Source: Nostoc sp. CHAB 5844
GTDB taxonomy: Bacteria; Cyanobacteriota; Cyanobacteriia; Cyanobacteriales; Nostocaceae
NCBI RefSeq assembly: GCF_020829595.1
Contig: NZ_JAIVFW010000001.1
Span: 1 to 64,000 of the forward strand
Reading direction: 5' to 3'
DNA length: 64,000 bases
Positions 27,429-37,674 of this stretch are shown here, in pieces. The number at the start of each line of letters is the position of its first letter. Positions within the stretch are counted from its first letter, which is position 1. The notes under the pieces were generated by a model that did not search any database, was not told the origin of the DNA, and saw only the letters and a program-made list of their open reading frames with translations. A program made the position numbers and the translations under genes.

Positions 27429-27642
27429 GGTTTGTAATTAATAACAATGTCTCAGTGAGGATTGTAACGGCTACTGTCCAAGCAGTCACTTATAACTGGT
27501 AAGTAATATCTAGACATCACAGATTCGGATTACCCTACTCATTACCAAATCATCAATATCCATGTAACATACAACTGCGTAACTTTAGTTTACATTTTGA
27601 AACTTTCCTATTGATTTACTGCATTTTCCTGGAGAATACAAT

Positions 27643-28374
27643 ATGAATAATTCTGTGGTTAGCAAAATATATGAACAATTCAAGCAAATCTATGATACTG
27701 CAATTTTTTATGACTATGACCAGCCAATTATACTTGGTTTTTTAGAGAAGTACGTTAAACAGGAACGGTCAAAATGCAAAGTATTAGATGTTGGTTGTGG
27801 ACTTGGTAAGAAATTGACAGCACTGACTACAGCTGGTTATCAAACATTAGGTGTGGATGTTAATACTCAAATTGTTGAATCTAATCAAAAGCAGGGATTA
27901 AATTGCGTCACAGTAGAAGAGTTTTTCAAGACAGAAGACCAATTTGATATAGTTTTGATGTCTCACATTATTGAACATTTTCATCCATCAGAATTAAAAG
28001 ATTTCATGGATTCTTATTTAGATAGGTTGAAAGTAGGAGGATACTTAATTATTGCTACTCCTTTATTCACCAAGTATTTTTATGATGATTTTGACCATGT
28101 TAAACCATACTCACCTACTGGGATTTGGATGGTTTTTTGTCAAACAGAAACTCAGGTTCAATACTATTCGCGGAATAAACTTCGGTTGAAAGATTTGAAG
28201 TTTCGCAGACAACACTACAGATTTACTTTTGTTAGAGGAAAATATATCAGAAATTGGACTACCAAAATTTATCAAGTTATTGAGTTTATCAGTGTGATGC
28301 TATGTCTAATTTCGTTTGGGTTGTTAGGTAAAAAAGATGGCTGGGTTGGTATCTTTCAAAAAATCAAAATTTAA
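27643..28374 (+). CDS. class I SAM-dependent methyltransferase
   Basis: The protein has the SAM-binding motif VLDVGCGLGKKLTALTTAGYQTLGVDVN (motif I and acidic end of strand 2) and FDIVLMSHIIEHFHPSELKDFMD (motif II/III), as in UbiG/Methyltransf_11-type enzymes. A hydrophobic stretch near residues 210-230 (VIEFISVMLCLISFGLLG) suggests membrane association at the C-terminus. The length is 243 residues. Substrate unknown. It converges on a second, distinct methyltransferase, and a small inverted-repeat element sits between them. Confidence 0.85.
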   Translation: MNNSVVSKIYEQFKQIYDTAIFYDYDQPIILGFLEKYVKQERSKCKVLDVGCGLGKKLTALTTAGYQTLGVDVNTQIVESNQKQGLNCVTVEEFFKTEDQFDIVLMSHIIEHFHPSELKDFMDSYLDRLKVGGYLIIATPLFTKYFYDDFDHVKPYSPTGIWMVFCQTETQVQYYSRNKLRLKDLKFRRQHYRFTFVRGKYIRNWTTKIYQVIEFISVMLCLISFGLLGKKDGWVGIFQKIKI

Positions 28375-28379
28375 AGAGC

Positions 28380-28472
28380 TATCAATACGGCTGAGTTAAG
28401 GATAAATTAGGTTAATGTTGATTTAACTGCGGATATTGACGATTGGTTATTCTTATCTGAACCGTATTGATA
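28380..28472. mobile_element. 93-bp MITE with about 26-bp inverted ends
   Basis: The left end (from 28380) tatcaatacggctgagttaa and the reverse complement of the right end (up to 28472) tatcaatacggttcagataa agree in about 22 of 26 positions when extended inward. The interior is only about 40 bases. The shape (short, coding-free, matched ends, intergenic) fits a MITE between two convergent methyltransferase genes. Confidence 0.75.
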
Positions 28473-28513
28473 TTTAAATGAAGTTTGGCGTTCTGTTTAC
28501 TTCTTGAACAATG

Positions 28514-29155
28514 CTAATTTTTACTAATAGTCTTTTCCAAAACTAAAAAGTAATGGTATGGATTCACAGGGTCGGTAAATTCTTTTTTAATAGTTAAGCC
28601 AGCATTGGTAATTGAGTTTAAAATTCTCTTTTTCGGATAACCTTTTAGTCCAACTTCCCAATAATGTTTATCAGATACAGGTTTTGTACTCCAGAATTTA
28701 GGGATTTTGAGTGATAAATATCTTGACCTGGGAATGTCAGAAATTCGCAGTTGCATTGACAAATACATACTGTTATGAGGAAGCGAAATTACCAAGTATT
28801 TATTAGTGGCTTCAGCCAGCTTTTGTAAAGCTTTTTCTGCTTGTTCATAAGGTATGTGTTCCAAAACTTGAAACAGAACAATAGCGTCAAATCTATTCTT
28901 TGGTAATGAAAAATCTGTGGCTAAGTTTAAGATGATATCTGGGTTGAGGTTAGGATCAATATCTGCGGTTGTTACCTCATAGCCATTGCGTTTGAGAATA
29001 TCTGTTAATAGGGAATTATAAATTCCAATTTCTAAAACATTCTTAACTTTCTTTCCCAGCGAAAATATTAATCGCAACTGATGGTGATAACTAATGAATC
29101 TGTCTTTGGATAAATACTCTGACTTTATCAGATCAAATGATGTGATTAGCTGCAT
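28514..29155 (-). CDS. class I SAM-dependent methyltransferase
   Basis: Motif I is NVLEIGIYNSLLTDILKRNGYEVTTADIDP, and FDAIVLFQVLEHIPYEQAEKALQKLAE is the motif II/III region. The 213-residue length is short but complete. The C-terminal region (YWEVGLKGYPKKRILNSITNAGL) resembles sugar- or lipid-linked Methyltransf_11 enzymes. It shares little sequence with the methyltransferase at 27643 apart from the common fold. Substrate unknown. Confidence 0.82.
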   Translation of the reverse strand: MQLITSFDLIKSEYLSKDRFISYHHQLRLIFSLGKKVKNVLEIGIYNSLLTDILKRNGYEVTTADIDPNLNPDIILNLATDFSLPKNRFDAIVLFQVLEHIPYEQAEKALQKLAEATNKYLVISLPHNSMYLSMQLRISDIPRSRYLSLKIPKFWSTKPVSDKHYWEVGLKGYPKKRILNSITNAGLTIKKEFTDPVNPYHYFLVLEKTISKN

Positions 29156-29273
29156 AGCAATTGCTTTTCTAACCTAGTTTTGGGAATAGATTATTCTAGT
29201 TTTCCCACAAAATTACTATAAGTAACAGGCTACAGCCAAGATACCCAACTTCTTAAAGATGTAGATGTTAAAT

Positions 29274-29702
29274 TTAACTGCACAAATTCTCGCTGATTCG
29301 CTGTTCTAATAAATCCAACAACCCATCCACATCTTTACCAATTTGTGCAAAACAATCAGGTGGTGCTGGTTCTGGTGCAAACTGAATTAACTTAACTTCT
29401 CCTTTGCCAATACCAATCATTAACACTTCGACTTCTGGTTGATGATGTGCAATAATTCCTAAAATTTCTTGTAAGCGATTTTCAACATTATTATTCAATT
29501 TTTCTATCCCCTCTTGCGGACAATAAACAAAGTGTGGAGTTGGCTGCAAATCAATGCCGATAGTACCTTGGCTATTGCCATTTTGTAACCACAATGCCCA
29601 AGATAACGCCGCCAATTCTTGTTGATTTGCTTTAACAAATCTATCCAACTGACTACGCCACTTACTATTACCTGATTCCGGCTGGGTACTACCAAACATC
29701 AT
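29274..29702 (-). CDS. ccmS: probable beta-carboxysome assembly chaperone CcmS
   Basis: This 142-residue soluble protein has the conserved cyanobacterial pattern KWRSQLDRFVKANQQELAALSW, IGIDLQPTPHFVYCP, NNVENRLQEILGI, VLMIGIGKGEVKLIQF and EPAPPDCFAQIGKDVDGLLDLLE. From memory this family has been named CcmS, a chaperone that binds carboxysome shell protein CcmK1. The assignment rests on recall of the sequence pattern, not a search. Nothing else related to carboxysomes lies nearby. An alternative is to leave it as a conserved cyanobacterial protein. The gap to the ABC gene carries a tandem 9-base repeat. Confidence 0.6.
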   Translation of the reverse strand: MMFGSTQPESGNSKWRSQLDRFVKANQQELAALSWALWLQNGNSQGTIGIDLQPTPHFVYCPQEGIEKLNNNVENRLQEILGIIAHHQPEVEVLMIGIGKGEVKLIQFAPEPAPPDCFAQIGKDVDGLLDLLEQRISENLCS

Positions 29703-29733
29703 GATTAATTCGTAATTCGTAATTCGTAATTAA
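29703..29733. repeat. tandem 9-base repeat (aattcgtaa)
   Basis: Three and a half perfect copies of aattcgtaa lie just upstream of the start of the gene at 29274-29702. Related words recur at 35590-35650. Confidence 0.8.
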
Positions 29734-29767
29734 GGCGCGAATAGAACTTCGCGCCTTTAAGCGAAAC

Positions 29768-31576
29768 TTATTTTAACCCACTCTGTACACGCCACAGACT
29801 CGTATAAATTCCATTTTTCTCCAGCAACTCCTCATGGGTTCCCGACTCTACTAATTGTCCGTATTCCATGACATAAATGCAATTGGCGTTGCGAATTGTG
29901 GAAAGACGATGAGCGATCGCAATTGTGGTTCTATTAACTGTAATCTTTTCCAGCGATCGCTGGATAGCAGCTTCGGTTTCATTATCTACGGCTGAGGTAG
30001 CTTCATCTAAAATCAAAATTGGGGGATTTTTTAACACTGCACGAGCGATCGCAATTCTTTGGCGTTGTCCACCAGATAACTTTTGTCCTCGTTCCCCGAC
30101 AATTGTCTCATAACTTTGGGGCAGATTTTGAATAAATTCATGGGCTTCTGCCACCTTAGCAGCCGTAATAATTTCTTCTTCCGTAGCATCAAAAGTGCCA
30201 TAGGCAATATTCTCCGCTACCGTACCGTGAAATAAAAAGACATCCTGACTGACTAAGCCAATACAACGGCGTAAATCACGCAAATTTAAGTCTTGGATGT
30301 CAATTCCATCTACCATAATGCTTCCGGTTTCCACCTCATAAAACCGCAGTAACAACTTGACGAGGGTGCTTTTACCCGAACCTGTTGAACCGACAATTGC
30401 GATCGTTTTGCCAGCAGGAATTTGCCAAGATAAATTTGTAATTACCGAAAATCTATCTTGATAAGCAAAAGTGACATTTTTAAATTCTACTGCGCCGCGC
30501 ACATTCTCCACAGGTAATGCTATATTTCCCGGATGAATTGTAATTGGTGTATCCAACAAATTCATCACTCTGTTAGTAGAAGCCATTGCCCGTTGATATT
30601 GATCAAAAGTTTCCCCTAATCTAGTTAAAGGCCACAACAAACGTTGAATTAAAAACACTAACACACTGTATGTACCAACCGTCATTTTTCCCGCAACAGC
30701 AGCCATTCCACCGTATAACAGTAATGCAGTAAAACCAACTAAAATCAGCATCCGAATCAAAGGAACGAATGCAGCCGAAAGTTTAATTGCTTTAGCGTTA
30801 CTTTTTTTGTAAGCTTCACTGTCTTGGGCTAAACGGTAACTTTCATAATCTTCGGCAGTGAAACTTTTAATAGTAGTAATACCGCTTAAATTATTTACCA
30901 GTCGCCCATTTAAATAACCCACCTTTTCTCGCACATCAGCGTAACGAGGTGCAAGCAGCTGCTGAAATGCAAAGGAACCCCAGAGAATAAAGGGCATCGG
31001 TGACATCGCCATCCACGCTACACTAGGAGCCAATACAAAAAAAGCACCACCTATAATTATTACCGTAGTGGCAACTTGGATAATGTCATTTGCTCCCACA
31101 TCCAAAAAACGCTCTAGTTGGTTGATATCATCACTGAGGATGGACATCAAACCGCCTGTGCTGCGTTCTTCAAAATAAGCTAACTCCAAATCTTGCAGAT
31201 GTTTGTAGGCATCCAGCCGCAGATTATGCTGAATGTTTTGCGCCAAATTACGCCAAAGTTTAGCGTATGCGTACTCAAAAACCGACTCTAGTATCCAAAT
31301 GATGACAGTGAGTAGAGAAAGAATTAAAAATTGTCCAAAGACATCTTTTACACCCAACTGAGCAATGATAGAATCCTGCTGTTTGACTACTACATCCACC
31401 GCTACGCCAATTAATCCTGGTGGTGCTAAATCGAAAAGTTTATTGAGGATAGAATAACCAATTGCTAACCAGATTTGTTGACGATACTGGTGTCCGTAGT
31501 CAAGCAGGCGGTGGAGAGGATGCACTGAATGTCTACGCTTGTTTAATATCTGACGAGAATTAAATGCTATAGCCAC
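29768..31576 (-). CDS. ABC exporter (fused membrane and ATPase domains)
   Basis: A half-transporter of the type IV (B-family) exporter class that works as a homodimer in the cytoplasmic membrane. Residues about 30-330 contain six membrane helices (e.g. [43 protein letters not shown]). Residues 360-600 form the ATPase: Walker [10 protein letters not shown], signature [14 protein letters not shown], Walker [13 protein letters not shown] and the H-loop IAHRLST. The substrate cannot be told from sequence; lipids, peptides or drugs are all possible. It is monocistronic, with a 65-base gap to the gene downstream. Confidence 0.93.
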   Translation of the reverse strand: MAIAFNSRQILNKRRHSVHPLHRLLDYGHQYRQQIWLAIGYSILNKLFDLAPPGLIGVAVDVVVKQQDSIIAQLGVKDVFGQFLILSLLTVIIWILESVFEYAYAKLWRNLAQNIQHNLRLDAYKHLQDLELAYFEERSTGGLMSILSDDINQLERFLDVGANDIIQVATTVIIIGGAFFVLAPSVAWMAMSPMPFILWGSFAFQQLLAPRYADVREKVGYLNGRLVNNLSGITTIKSFTAEDYESYRLAQDSEAYKKSNAKAIKLSAAFVPLIRMLILVGFTALLLYGGMAAVAGKMTVGTYSVLVFLIQRLLWPLTRLGETFDQYQRAMASTNRVMNLLDTPITIHPGNIALPVENVRGAVEFKNVTFAYQDRFSVITNLSWQIPAGKTIAIVGSTGSGKSTLVKLLLRFYEVETGSIMVDGIDIQDLNLRDLRRCIGLVSQDVFLFHGTVAENIAYGTFDATEEEIITAAKVAEAHEFIQNLPQSYETIVGERGQKLSGGQRQRIAIARAVLKNPPILILDEATSAVDNETEAAIQRSLEKITVNRTTIAIAHRLSTIRNANCIYVMEYGQLVESGTHEELLEKNGIYTSLWRVQSGLK

Positions 31577-31841
31577 AGTCGTTTAAAATTGTGTGCATTT
31601 GATAATAACACGGAGAGGAAGTATCTGACTTTTGTAAGCTTGAGCCAGCCTCAGCAGATGAAGAACCAAGTAATCTCTTAATGGTACAAGCCCTCAGAGT
31701 TATGTGTAGTATCAATCTAAAATCCCAAGCCCGAAAATCTATGTATGAAGCAAATTTAAAATCAGCAATCTAAAATTCAAAATTGTTTGACGTGTCACCA
31801 TAATACAGGAGTTGCCGGAGAATTCAAGAGGAGATACAACC

Positions 31842-32690
31842 TTGAAAAGTCAGCAATTGGGAAATTGGCAAACTACAATTTTAGGAATTGTGTTAGGAAT
31901 ACTGGTGATTGTGGGACTAAATTCCTTTATCATTATCAATCCAGGACAAGCAGGCGTGATTAGCATTTTAGGTAAAGCTAGAGATGGTGCTTTGTTGGAG
32001 GGGCTTCATTTGAAGCCACCCTTTATTTCCGTGATAGATGTGTATGATTTAACAGTCCAAAAATTTGAAGTGCCAGCCGAAAGTTCGACGAAAGATTTGC
32101 AAAATTTATCGGCAAGATTTGCGATTAACTTTCGTCTTGATCCTTCACAAGTAGTAGAAGTGAGAAGAAAACAAGGAACATTGGAAAATATAGTATCAAA
32201 AATCATTGCGCCCCAAACTCAGGAAGCATTTAAAATAGCAGCTGCTAAAAGAACAGTAGAAGAGGCAATTACCAAACGCAGTGAATTGAAAGAAGACTTT
32301 GACAATGCTTTAGGCGATCGCTTAGACAAATACGGAATAATTGTGTTAGATACTAGTGTAGTTGACTTAACTTTCTCACCCGAATTTGCCAGAGCAGTCG
32401 AAGAAAAACAAATTGCTGAACAACGCGCCCAACGCGCAGTTTACATAGCACGAGAAGCTGAACAAGAAGCCCAGGCAGAAATTAATCGTGCTAAAGGTAA
32501 AGCCGAAGCACAAAGGCTTTTAGCCGAAACTCTCAAAGCCCAAGGTGGACAATTAGTTTTGCAAAAAGAAGCAATTGAAGCGTGGAAGACTGGTGGCGCT
32601 CAAATGCCAAAAGTTTTAGTTATGGGTGATAAATCACAAAGTAGTGTTCCCTTCATATTCAACCTTGGGAATGTTCCCAACCAACAATAA
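31842..32690 (+). CDS. prohibitin/SPFH-domain membrane protein
   Basis: The protein has one N-terminal membrane helix (TILGIVLGILVIVGLNSFIII) followed by an SPFH/prohibitin domain (INPGQAGVISILGKARDGALLEGLHLKPPFI, RLDPSQVVEVRRKQG). A charged coiled coil (EEKQIAEQRAQRAVYIAREAEQEAQAEI) leads to a C-terminal segment. Such proteins form ring-like membrane assemblies linked to proteases or microdomains. The start chosen is TTG 31842, eight bases after AGAGGAGA; an earlier in-frame TTG at 31812 has its AGGAG too close to serve. Single gene. Confidence 0.88.
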   Translation: MKSQQLGNWQTTILGIVLGILVIVGLNSFIIINPGQAGVISILGKARDGALLEGLHLKPPFISVIDVYDLTVQKFEVPAESSTKDLQNLSARFAINFRLDPSQVVEVRRKQGTLENIVSKIIAPQTQEAFKIAAAKRTVEEAITKRSELKEDFDNALGDRLDKYGIIVLDTSVVDLTFSPEFARAVEEKQIAEQRAQRAVYIAREAEQEAQAEINRAKGKAEAQRLLAETLKAQGGQLVLQKEAIEAWKTGGAQMPKVLVMGDKSQSSVPFIFNLGNVPNQQ

Positions 32691-33120
32691 TTTCGGTAAA
32701 TTAACCAAGTAAATTTGACTGTGCCAATTTTAAGTTTTAGATTGCTGATTTTAGATTTTTTTGGTTCATGCCTGGAAATCTACCTACTTCATTTGTTTCC
32801 TTTTGTAGTCAGTATCAATACAAAATCCGTCTGGAAAAATGAGGCGAAGAGCAACGCCGTGCGGGGGTTCCCACGCCACTTGCTACAAGTCGGGCATTGC
32901 CGCGATAGCGCAGTGGCTCCCGTTGAGGCGATTGCGGGTACAGAAACCGACACGCCACGCTAGTTGCTACCCTACCCTGCGGGAAACCTTTTCGAGGGAA
33001 CGGGAACGCTTTCAGCTAACAAGCTGGGAAACTCGTCCAACGTACAGGCTCAACTTTTCGTAAAATTCCAAATTAATTGGCTGTGTTTACCTCACATACT
33101 AAGGCAAATCCTAGAAAACA
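32691..33120. other. intergenic region with GC-rich repeats
   Basis: The first 140 bases are AT-rich. The stretch 32838-33060 is a mosaic of GC-rich phrases (tgcgggggttcccacgccac, gcagtggctcccg) found again at 42862-43110, 43195-43480 and 59385-59600. Open frames here are made only of these repeats and are not called as genes. Confidence 0.65.
32838..33060. repeat. GC-rich dispersed repeat mosaic, copy 1
   Basis: Composition changes abruptly from AT-rich to GC-rich. Words such as cacgccacttgct, gcagtggctccc and gaaacc are shared with the other mosaics in the window in varying order and orientation. They include short self-complementary segments. Confidence 0.7.
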
Positions 33121-33546
33121 ATGATTAAATCTATGCCAAATTCTAACCAACTTCCTCTCACTGTCGCTGAAGCTAGAAAATTCCTCAACAAATTCAACTG
33201 TTTAGATATTGCACCAATTCTTGATGCTTCCGAAAAAGCCTTGGTACGTCAAGCTTTAATTTTAGTCACCAAACTTTCTGACTATCAAATATTGGGAATT
33301 TGTGCCGACACAGCCGAAGAAGCGCTACTAGCAATGAAAACTTACTCGCGGGCTTTTGGTTATGAAGCACCGAGTGTACCCACAACTGAAGGGCCAGTTT
33401 ATATCAAATTAAACGGCAAAAATGGTCTGTGCTATCTCGATTCCTATGCAGGACATCATCGCGGTGTATTAGTATCTTGCCAATCTTATGATGAAAGAGG
33501 AATCAACGAAATGTATGGACATCTACCCCTCGATTTATTTGCTTAA
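33121..33546 (+). CDS. DUF1824 family protein
   Basis: This is a 141-residue soluble protein of the cyanobacterial DUF1824 family, recognised by LTVAEARKFLNKFNCLD, QALILVTKLSDYQILGICADTAEEALLAMKTYSRAFGYE, PVYIKLNGKNGLCYLDSYAGHHRGVLVSCQS and the ending MYGHLPLDLF. The function is unknown. The first Met (33121) is followed by a second at 33133 (MPNSNQ), and either may be the start. It lies 70 bases upstream of the ABC-F gene on the same strand. Confidence 0.88.
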   Translation: MIKSMPNSNQLPLTVAEARKFLNKFNCLDIAPILDASEKALVRQALILVTKLSDYQILGICADTAEEALLAMKTYSRAFGYEAPSVPTTEGPVYIKLNGKNGLCYLDSYAGHHRGVLVSCQSYDERGINEMYGHLPLDLFA

Positions 33547-33616
33547 ACTTGGGAGAATGTAGGTAAGGTAAAAACCTTGCCTACTAGCGATCGCAAATAG
33601 CAAACTACTATATATT

Positions 33617-35545
33617 ATGAGTATTATTACACTCCAATCTGTTAAAAAAGATTTTGGGATTAAAGAAATATTAAAAGACGCTAACTTTAGCATTGATGCT
33701 AATGATAAAGTTGGTTTAATTGGTACAAATGGTTCTGGAAAATCAACTCTATTAAAAATGATTGCCGGGTTAGAACCAGTTGATAGCGGACAAGTTATAG
33801 CCAACTCCGGTGCAAAAATTATCTACTTACCCCAGCAACCAGATTTAGATGAAAATCGCACAGTTTTAGAGCAAGTTTTCGCTGACAGTGGCGAACAAAT
33901 GACACTGGTGCGCGAGTATGAAGAATTATCAGATAAACTTGCCCATTATCCTGAAGCTAGTCAGTTGATGTCTCGTCTATCTACAGTTATGCAACGCATG
34001 GACGCAACTGGCGCATGGGAATTAGAAACCAATGCTAAAATCATTCTCAGCAAATTAGGAATTGCCGATTTTGATGCACCCATAGCCACTTTATCTGGAG
34101 GTTACCGTAAGCGCATTGCCCTAGCAACAGCCTTGCTATCAGAACCAGATGTTTTGCTCATGGATGAACCGACAAACCATCTTGATGCGCTATCTGTGGA
34201 ATGGTTACAAAGTTATTTAAATCGCTTTCGAGGCGCACTTTTATTAATTACTCACGATCGCTACTTTTTAGATAAAGTCACCAATCGCATCATCGAAATT
34301 GACAGAGGTGATATCTATACTTACACGGGTAATTATTCATATTACCTCGAAAAGAAAGCCTTAGCTGAAGATTCTGCCGCCAGCAGTCAACGCAAACATC
34401 AAGGCGTGCTACGGCGAGAATTAGAATGGTTAAAGCGTGGCCCTAAAGCCAGAAGTACAAAACAAAAAGCCAGAATTCAGCGGATTCAAGCCATGCGCGA
34501 AACTGAGTTTAAACAAGGTTTAGGTAAAGTAGATATTTCTACAGTTAGCCGTCGCATTGGCAAAAAAGTTATTGACTTGAAGAATATTTCTAAAGCTTAT
34601 AACGACAGAACTCTCATTAAAGATTTTACTTACGAATTCAGCCCTGAAGACCGCATTGGCATTATTGGCGGTAACGGTGCGGGTAAGTCTACCTTAATGA
34701 ATATTATTACTGGACGCGTACAACTGGATGCAGGTAGCGTGGAAATTGGTGCTACAATTCACATTGGTTATTTTGACCAACATTCAGAAGAATTACTCAC
34801 AGCTTTGAATGAAAATCAGCGCGTGATTGACTACATCAAAGAAGAAGGAGAATTTGTTCAAATAGCTGATGGAACTAAAATTACTGCTTCCCAAATGTTG
34901 GAGAGATTTTTATTTCCTGGAAACCAGCAGTATGCACCAATTCATAAACTTTCTGGGGGCGAAAAACGCCGTTTATTTTTGCTGCGTATATTGATAAGTG
35001 CGCCCAATGTTTTAATTTTAGACGAACCTACCAATGATTTAGATGTGCAGACATTAGCAGTTCTAGAAGAGTATCTCGAAGATTTTTCAGGATGTGTTAT
35101 TGTAGTTTCGCACGATCGCTACTTTTTAGACCGCACTGTAGACACAATTTTTGCCTTAGAGGAAGGCGGAAATATCCGACAATATCCTGGTAATTACTCT
35201 GTTTATCTCGATTACAAAAAAGCTGAAGAAGCAGCACAACAAGAAGCAGCCAAAACTCAAGAGAAACCAAAAAATTCCGAAGTTCAAACAGCCACGCAAC
35301 CCAAAGATAGCGACACCAAAAAACGCCGCAGATTATCCAATTGGGAAAAGCGAGAATTTGAGCAATTAGAAGCTAAAATTGCCCAGTTAGAAACTGAAAA
35401 AGCCGAAGCCGAAACAGCAATGATTAAAGTTGCTCCCGGAAATTATAGCCAAGTGCAAAAACTCTACGAACAAGTGGAAGCACTTAAGCAAGCAATTGAT
35501 ACAGCCACCGAACGCTGGTTAGAATTAGCCGAAATTGAGTCTTGA
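33617..35545 (+). CDS. ABC-F family ATPase (Uup/EttA-like)
   Basis: ABC-F proteins have two ATPase domains and no membrane part; they act on ribosomes as translation factors. Domain 1 (residues 1-260) has GTNGSGKST, LSGGYRKRIALA and LLMDEPTNHLD. Domain 2 (about 325-540) has GGNGAGKST, LSGGEKRRLFLL and LILDEPTNDLD. Between them is the charged P-site linker (RRELEWLKRGPKARSTKQKARI), and at the C-terminus a Lys/Glu-rich coiled coil (about 570-642) of the Uup type that can bind nucleic acid. The length is normal. Confidence 0.95.
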   Translation: MSIITLQSVKKDFGIKEILKDANFSIDANDKVGLIGTNGSGKSTLLKMIAGLEPVDSGQVIANSGAKIIYLPQQPDLDENRTVLEQVFADSGEQMTLVREYEELSDKLAHYPEASQLMSRLSTVMQRMDATGAWELETNAKIILSKLGIADFDAPIATLSGGYRKRIALATALLSEPDVLLMDEPTNHLDALSVEWLQSYLNRFRGALLLITHDRYFLDKVTNRIIEIDRGDIYTYTGNYSYYLEKKALAEDSAASSQRKHQGVLRRELEWLKRGPKARSTKQKARIQRIQAMRETEFKQGLGKVDISTVSRRIGKKVIDLKNISKAYNDRTLIKDFTYEFSPEDRIGIIGGNGAGKSTLMNIITGRVQLDAGSVEIGATIHIGYFDQHSEELLTALNENQRVIDYIKEEGEFVQIADGTKITASQMLERFLFPGNQQYAPIHKLSGGEKRRLFLLRILISAPNVLILDEPTNDLDVQTLAVLEEYLEDFSGCVIVVSHDRYFLDRTVDTIFALEEGGNIRQYPGNYSVYLDYKKAEEAAQQEAAKTQEKPKNSEVQTATQPKDSDTKKRRRLSNWEKREFEQLEAKIAQLETEKAEAETAMIKVAPGNYSQVQKLYEQVEALKQAIDTATERWLELAEIES

Positions 35546-35716
35546 ATCTTCTAGCGACGTTACTATTTGGTTATAAAGTCTGCAATTCAAAACTTACAAA
35601 TTACGAATTACGTTAGCGAGTCCGCGAGCGTCATTATCAATTGCGAATTACTTTTTAAACCTGATGGCATCAGTCGCTTATGATCAAAAGTAGTCCTCAA
35701 CGCCTGCGTCCCAGTT

Positions 35717-36478
35717 ATGAACAATCCTTTTCCAGGCATGAATCCTTATCTGGAACAACCGGAGTTTTGGTCAGACTTTCATACTCAGTTGGTGACAGCA
35801 TTAGCGCGAGTCTTGATTCCCCAAGTACTACCTAAGTATCGGGTTGTGACTGAGAAATGGATTTATCAAATTGCCGATGCAGCCACAATCGGGATTGGTC
35901 GTCCTGACATCACTGTGCAGCAGCGCAGAGGAGAGCCATCGGAGCGGATGATCGCCATTGCATCCGCCGCAATCTCAACTCAACCGATTCAGGTCAAGTT
36001 ACCACTGTTTGAGGAAGTGCAGCAAGCTTATTTAGAAGTGCGAGATGTTGCTACCCAAGAAGTCGTAACTACCATTGAAGTGTTATCCCCTGCCAACAAA
36101 CGCAGTGATGGACAAAGAAAATACGCAGCCCAGCGACAAGCAGTGTTAAGTAGCCTGACTCATCTTGTAGAAATTGACCTGTTACGGCATGGAGAACCTT
36201 TGCCAATCCTACCTCCGAGTCCTTCGAGTCACTATCGCATCTTAGTCAGCCGTTCCCACACCCGGCCGATGGCAGATTTATACGCTTTTAACTTGGGCGA
36301 TCGCATTCCTAACTTTCCTATACCTCTACGTTTAGAGGATACAGAACCGATTATCGACTTGCAAGTGATCGTCAACGAGTTATATGAGCAGTTGGGCTAC
36401 AGCTATTTCATCGACTATAACAACCCGCCTCCCCCTCCCTGGTCTCCAGAAGAAGTTGCTGCTATCAAAAAGATCTAG
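35717..36478 (+). CDS. DUF4058 family protein
   Basis: The product starts with NPFPGMNPYLEQPEFWSDFHTQLVTALARVL, the hallmark of DUF4058. It continues YLEVRDVATQEVVTTIEVLSPANKR, which includes the ExxSPxNK-type motif shared with PD-(D/E)xK-like nuclease folds, and ends with FIDYNNPPPPPWSPEE. The function is unknown; members are very numerous in cyanobacteria. It is followed after 52 bases by a Uma2 gene, another abundant family of nuclease-like fold. Confidence 0.9.
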   Translation: MNNPFPGMNPYLEQPEFWSDFHTQLVTALARVLIPQVLPKYRVVTEKWIYQIADAATIGIGRPDITVQQRRGEPSERMIAIASAAISTQPIQVKLPLFEEVQQAYLEVRDVATQEVVTTIEVLSPANKRSDGQRKYAAQRQAVLSSLTHLVEIDLLRHGEPLPILPPSPSSHYRILVSRSHTRPMADLYAFNLGDRIPNFPIPLRLEDTEPIIDLQVIVNELYEQLGYSYFIDYNNPPPPPWSPEEVAAIKKI

Positions 36479-36530
36479 AGCTATGAGATTAGGAAATAGC
36501 GATCGCACTGAAAAAAATACGTGATAACTT

Positions 36531-37115
36531 ATGAATGCTCTCAAATTAAATTTACCCTCTATTTTGGCATTAACTGACGAACAGTTTTATCAACTTTGTC
36601 AGGTAAATCGTGATCTAAGAATTGAGCGTTCAGCAAGGGGAGAGTTAATTATTATGCCACCCACAGGAGGCGAAACAGGGAATCGTAACATTGAAATTGC
36701 TTTTCAATTGCAAGCATGGAGCCGACAAAATAATTTAGGCATTGCTTTTGATTCTTCTACCTGTTTTAAACTTCCTAATGGTGCAGAACGTTCTCCTGAC
36801 GCTTCTTGGGTGCGGCGTGAAAAGTGGAATAGTTTGAGTGACGAACAAAAACGCAAATTTCCGCCCTTATGTCCTGATTTTGTTTTAGAGTTGCGTTCTG
36901 AAACAGATGCGCTAAAACCTCTGCAAGAAAAAATGCAAGAATATATGGATAATGGCGCAAGCTTAGGTTGGCTAATTGATCCAAAAACCAAACAAGTAGG
37001 AATTTATCGTGCTGGTCAAGAAATAGAAATATTAAATAATCCAGAACAACTCTCAGGAGAAAATGTCTTATCAGGATTTATCCTAAATCTTAAACCAATT
37101 TTTAGCAGTTTTTAG
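36531..37115 (+). CDS. Uma2 family (DUF820) endonuclease-like protein
   Basis: Uma2 proteins have a PD-(D/E)xK restriction-like fold and are highly expanded in cyanobacteria. Visible motifs are [73 protein letters not shown] and [16 protein letters not shown]. Putative catalytic residues are Asp in SPDASW, Glu in ELRSETD and the following Lys in EKMQEY. The 194-residue length is normal. No target is known. Confidence 0.9.
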   Translation: MNALKLNLPSILALTDEQFYQLCQVNRDLRIERSARGELIIMPPTGGETGNRNIEIAFQLQAWSRQNNLGIAFDSSTCFKLPNGAERSPDASWVRREKWNSLSDEQKRKFPPLCPDFVLELRSETDALKPLQEKMQEYMDNGASLGWLIDPKTKQVGIYRAGQEIEILNNPEQLSGENVLSGFILNLKPIFSSF

Positions 37116-37123
37116 CCGCCATA

Positions 37124-37624
37124 ATGCTCAACTTATCCTCTCAAGATTTACGCCACACAGCAATTCAATTTTTAGAACAAAATCCTTTACAACGACTAGA
37201 AACTCTCAAACAATCGGGTATTGGTCGTTATGAATTTTTAACTAAACTTCAACTGAATGAAGCCAATATAATTTGCACAATGCGGTTCTTGCAAAATCCT
37301 AGCCAGCTAAAATTTCCTAATCTAGCTGATGCAGATTTATCTGATTTGATATTAAACGAATTAAATTTTATTAGAGGAAATTTAACTGGTACGAATCTGC
37401 AACGTTGCAGTTTAGTAAATGCCGACCTCCTCTTTGCTAATTTTACCAAAGCTGATTTACACAATGCCGATTTAACAGGCGCAACATTAAATGAAACTAT
37501 TTGGCTAGGTGCTTTAGTAGAAGAATGTCAGTTTGGTAGAGGTATTGGTTTGACTCAACAACAGCATCAAGATTTAAAATTGCGGGGTGCTAAGTTTACT
37601 CATCCAGGTAATAATGATAATTAA
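37124..37624 (+). CDS. pentapeptide-repeat protein
   Basis: Residues about 65-130 consist of A(D/N)Lxx-type pentapeptides ([62 protein letters not shown]), which fold into a right-handed quadrilateral beta-helix. The N-terminal 60 residues are non-repetitive. The start at 37124 lies eight bases after the Uma2 stop, so the two are probably co-transcribed. No function can be assigned. Confidence 0.88.
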   Translation: MLNLSSQDLRHTAIQFLEQNPLQRLETLKQSGIGRYEFLTKLQLNEANIICTMRFLQNPSQLKFPNLADADLSDLILNELNFIRGNLTGTNLQRCSLVNADLLFANFTKADLHNADLTGATLNETIWLGALVEECQFGRGIGLTQQQHQDLKLRGAKFTHPGNNDN

Positions 37625-37674
37625 AATCAGAAAAATTATAAGATGATGATACTAAAATTTTTCTGGATAAATTG

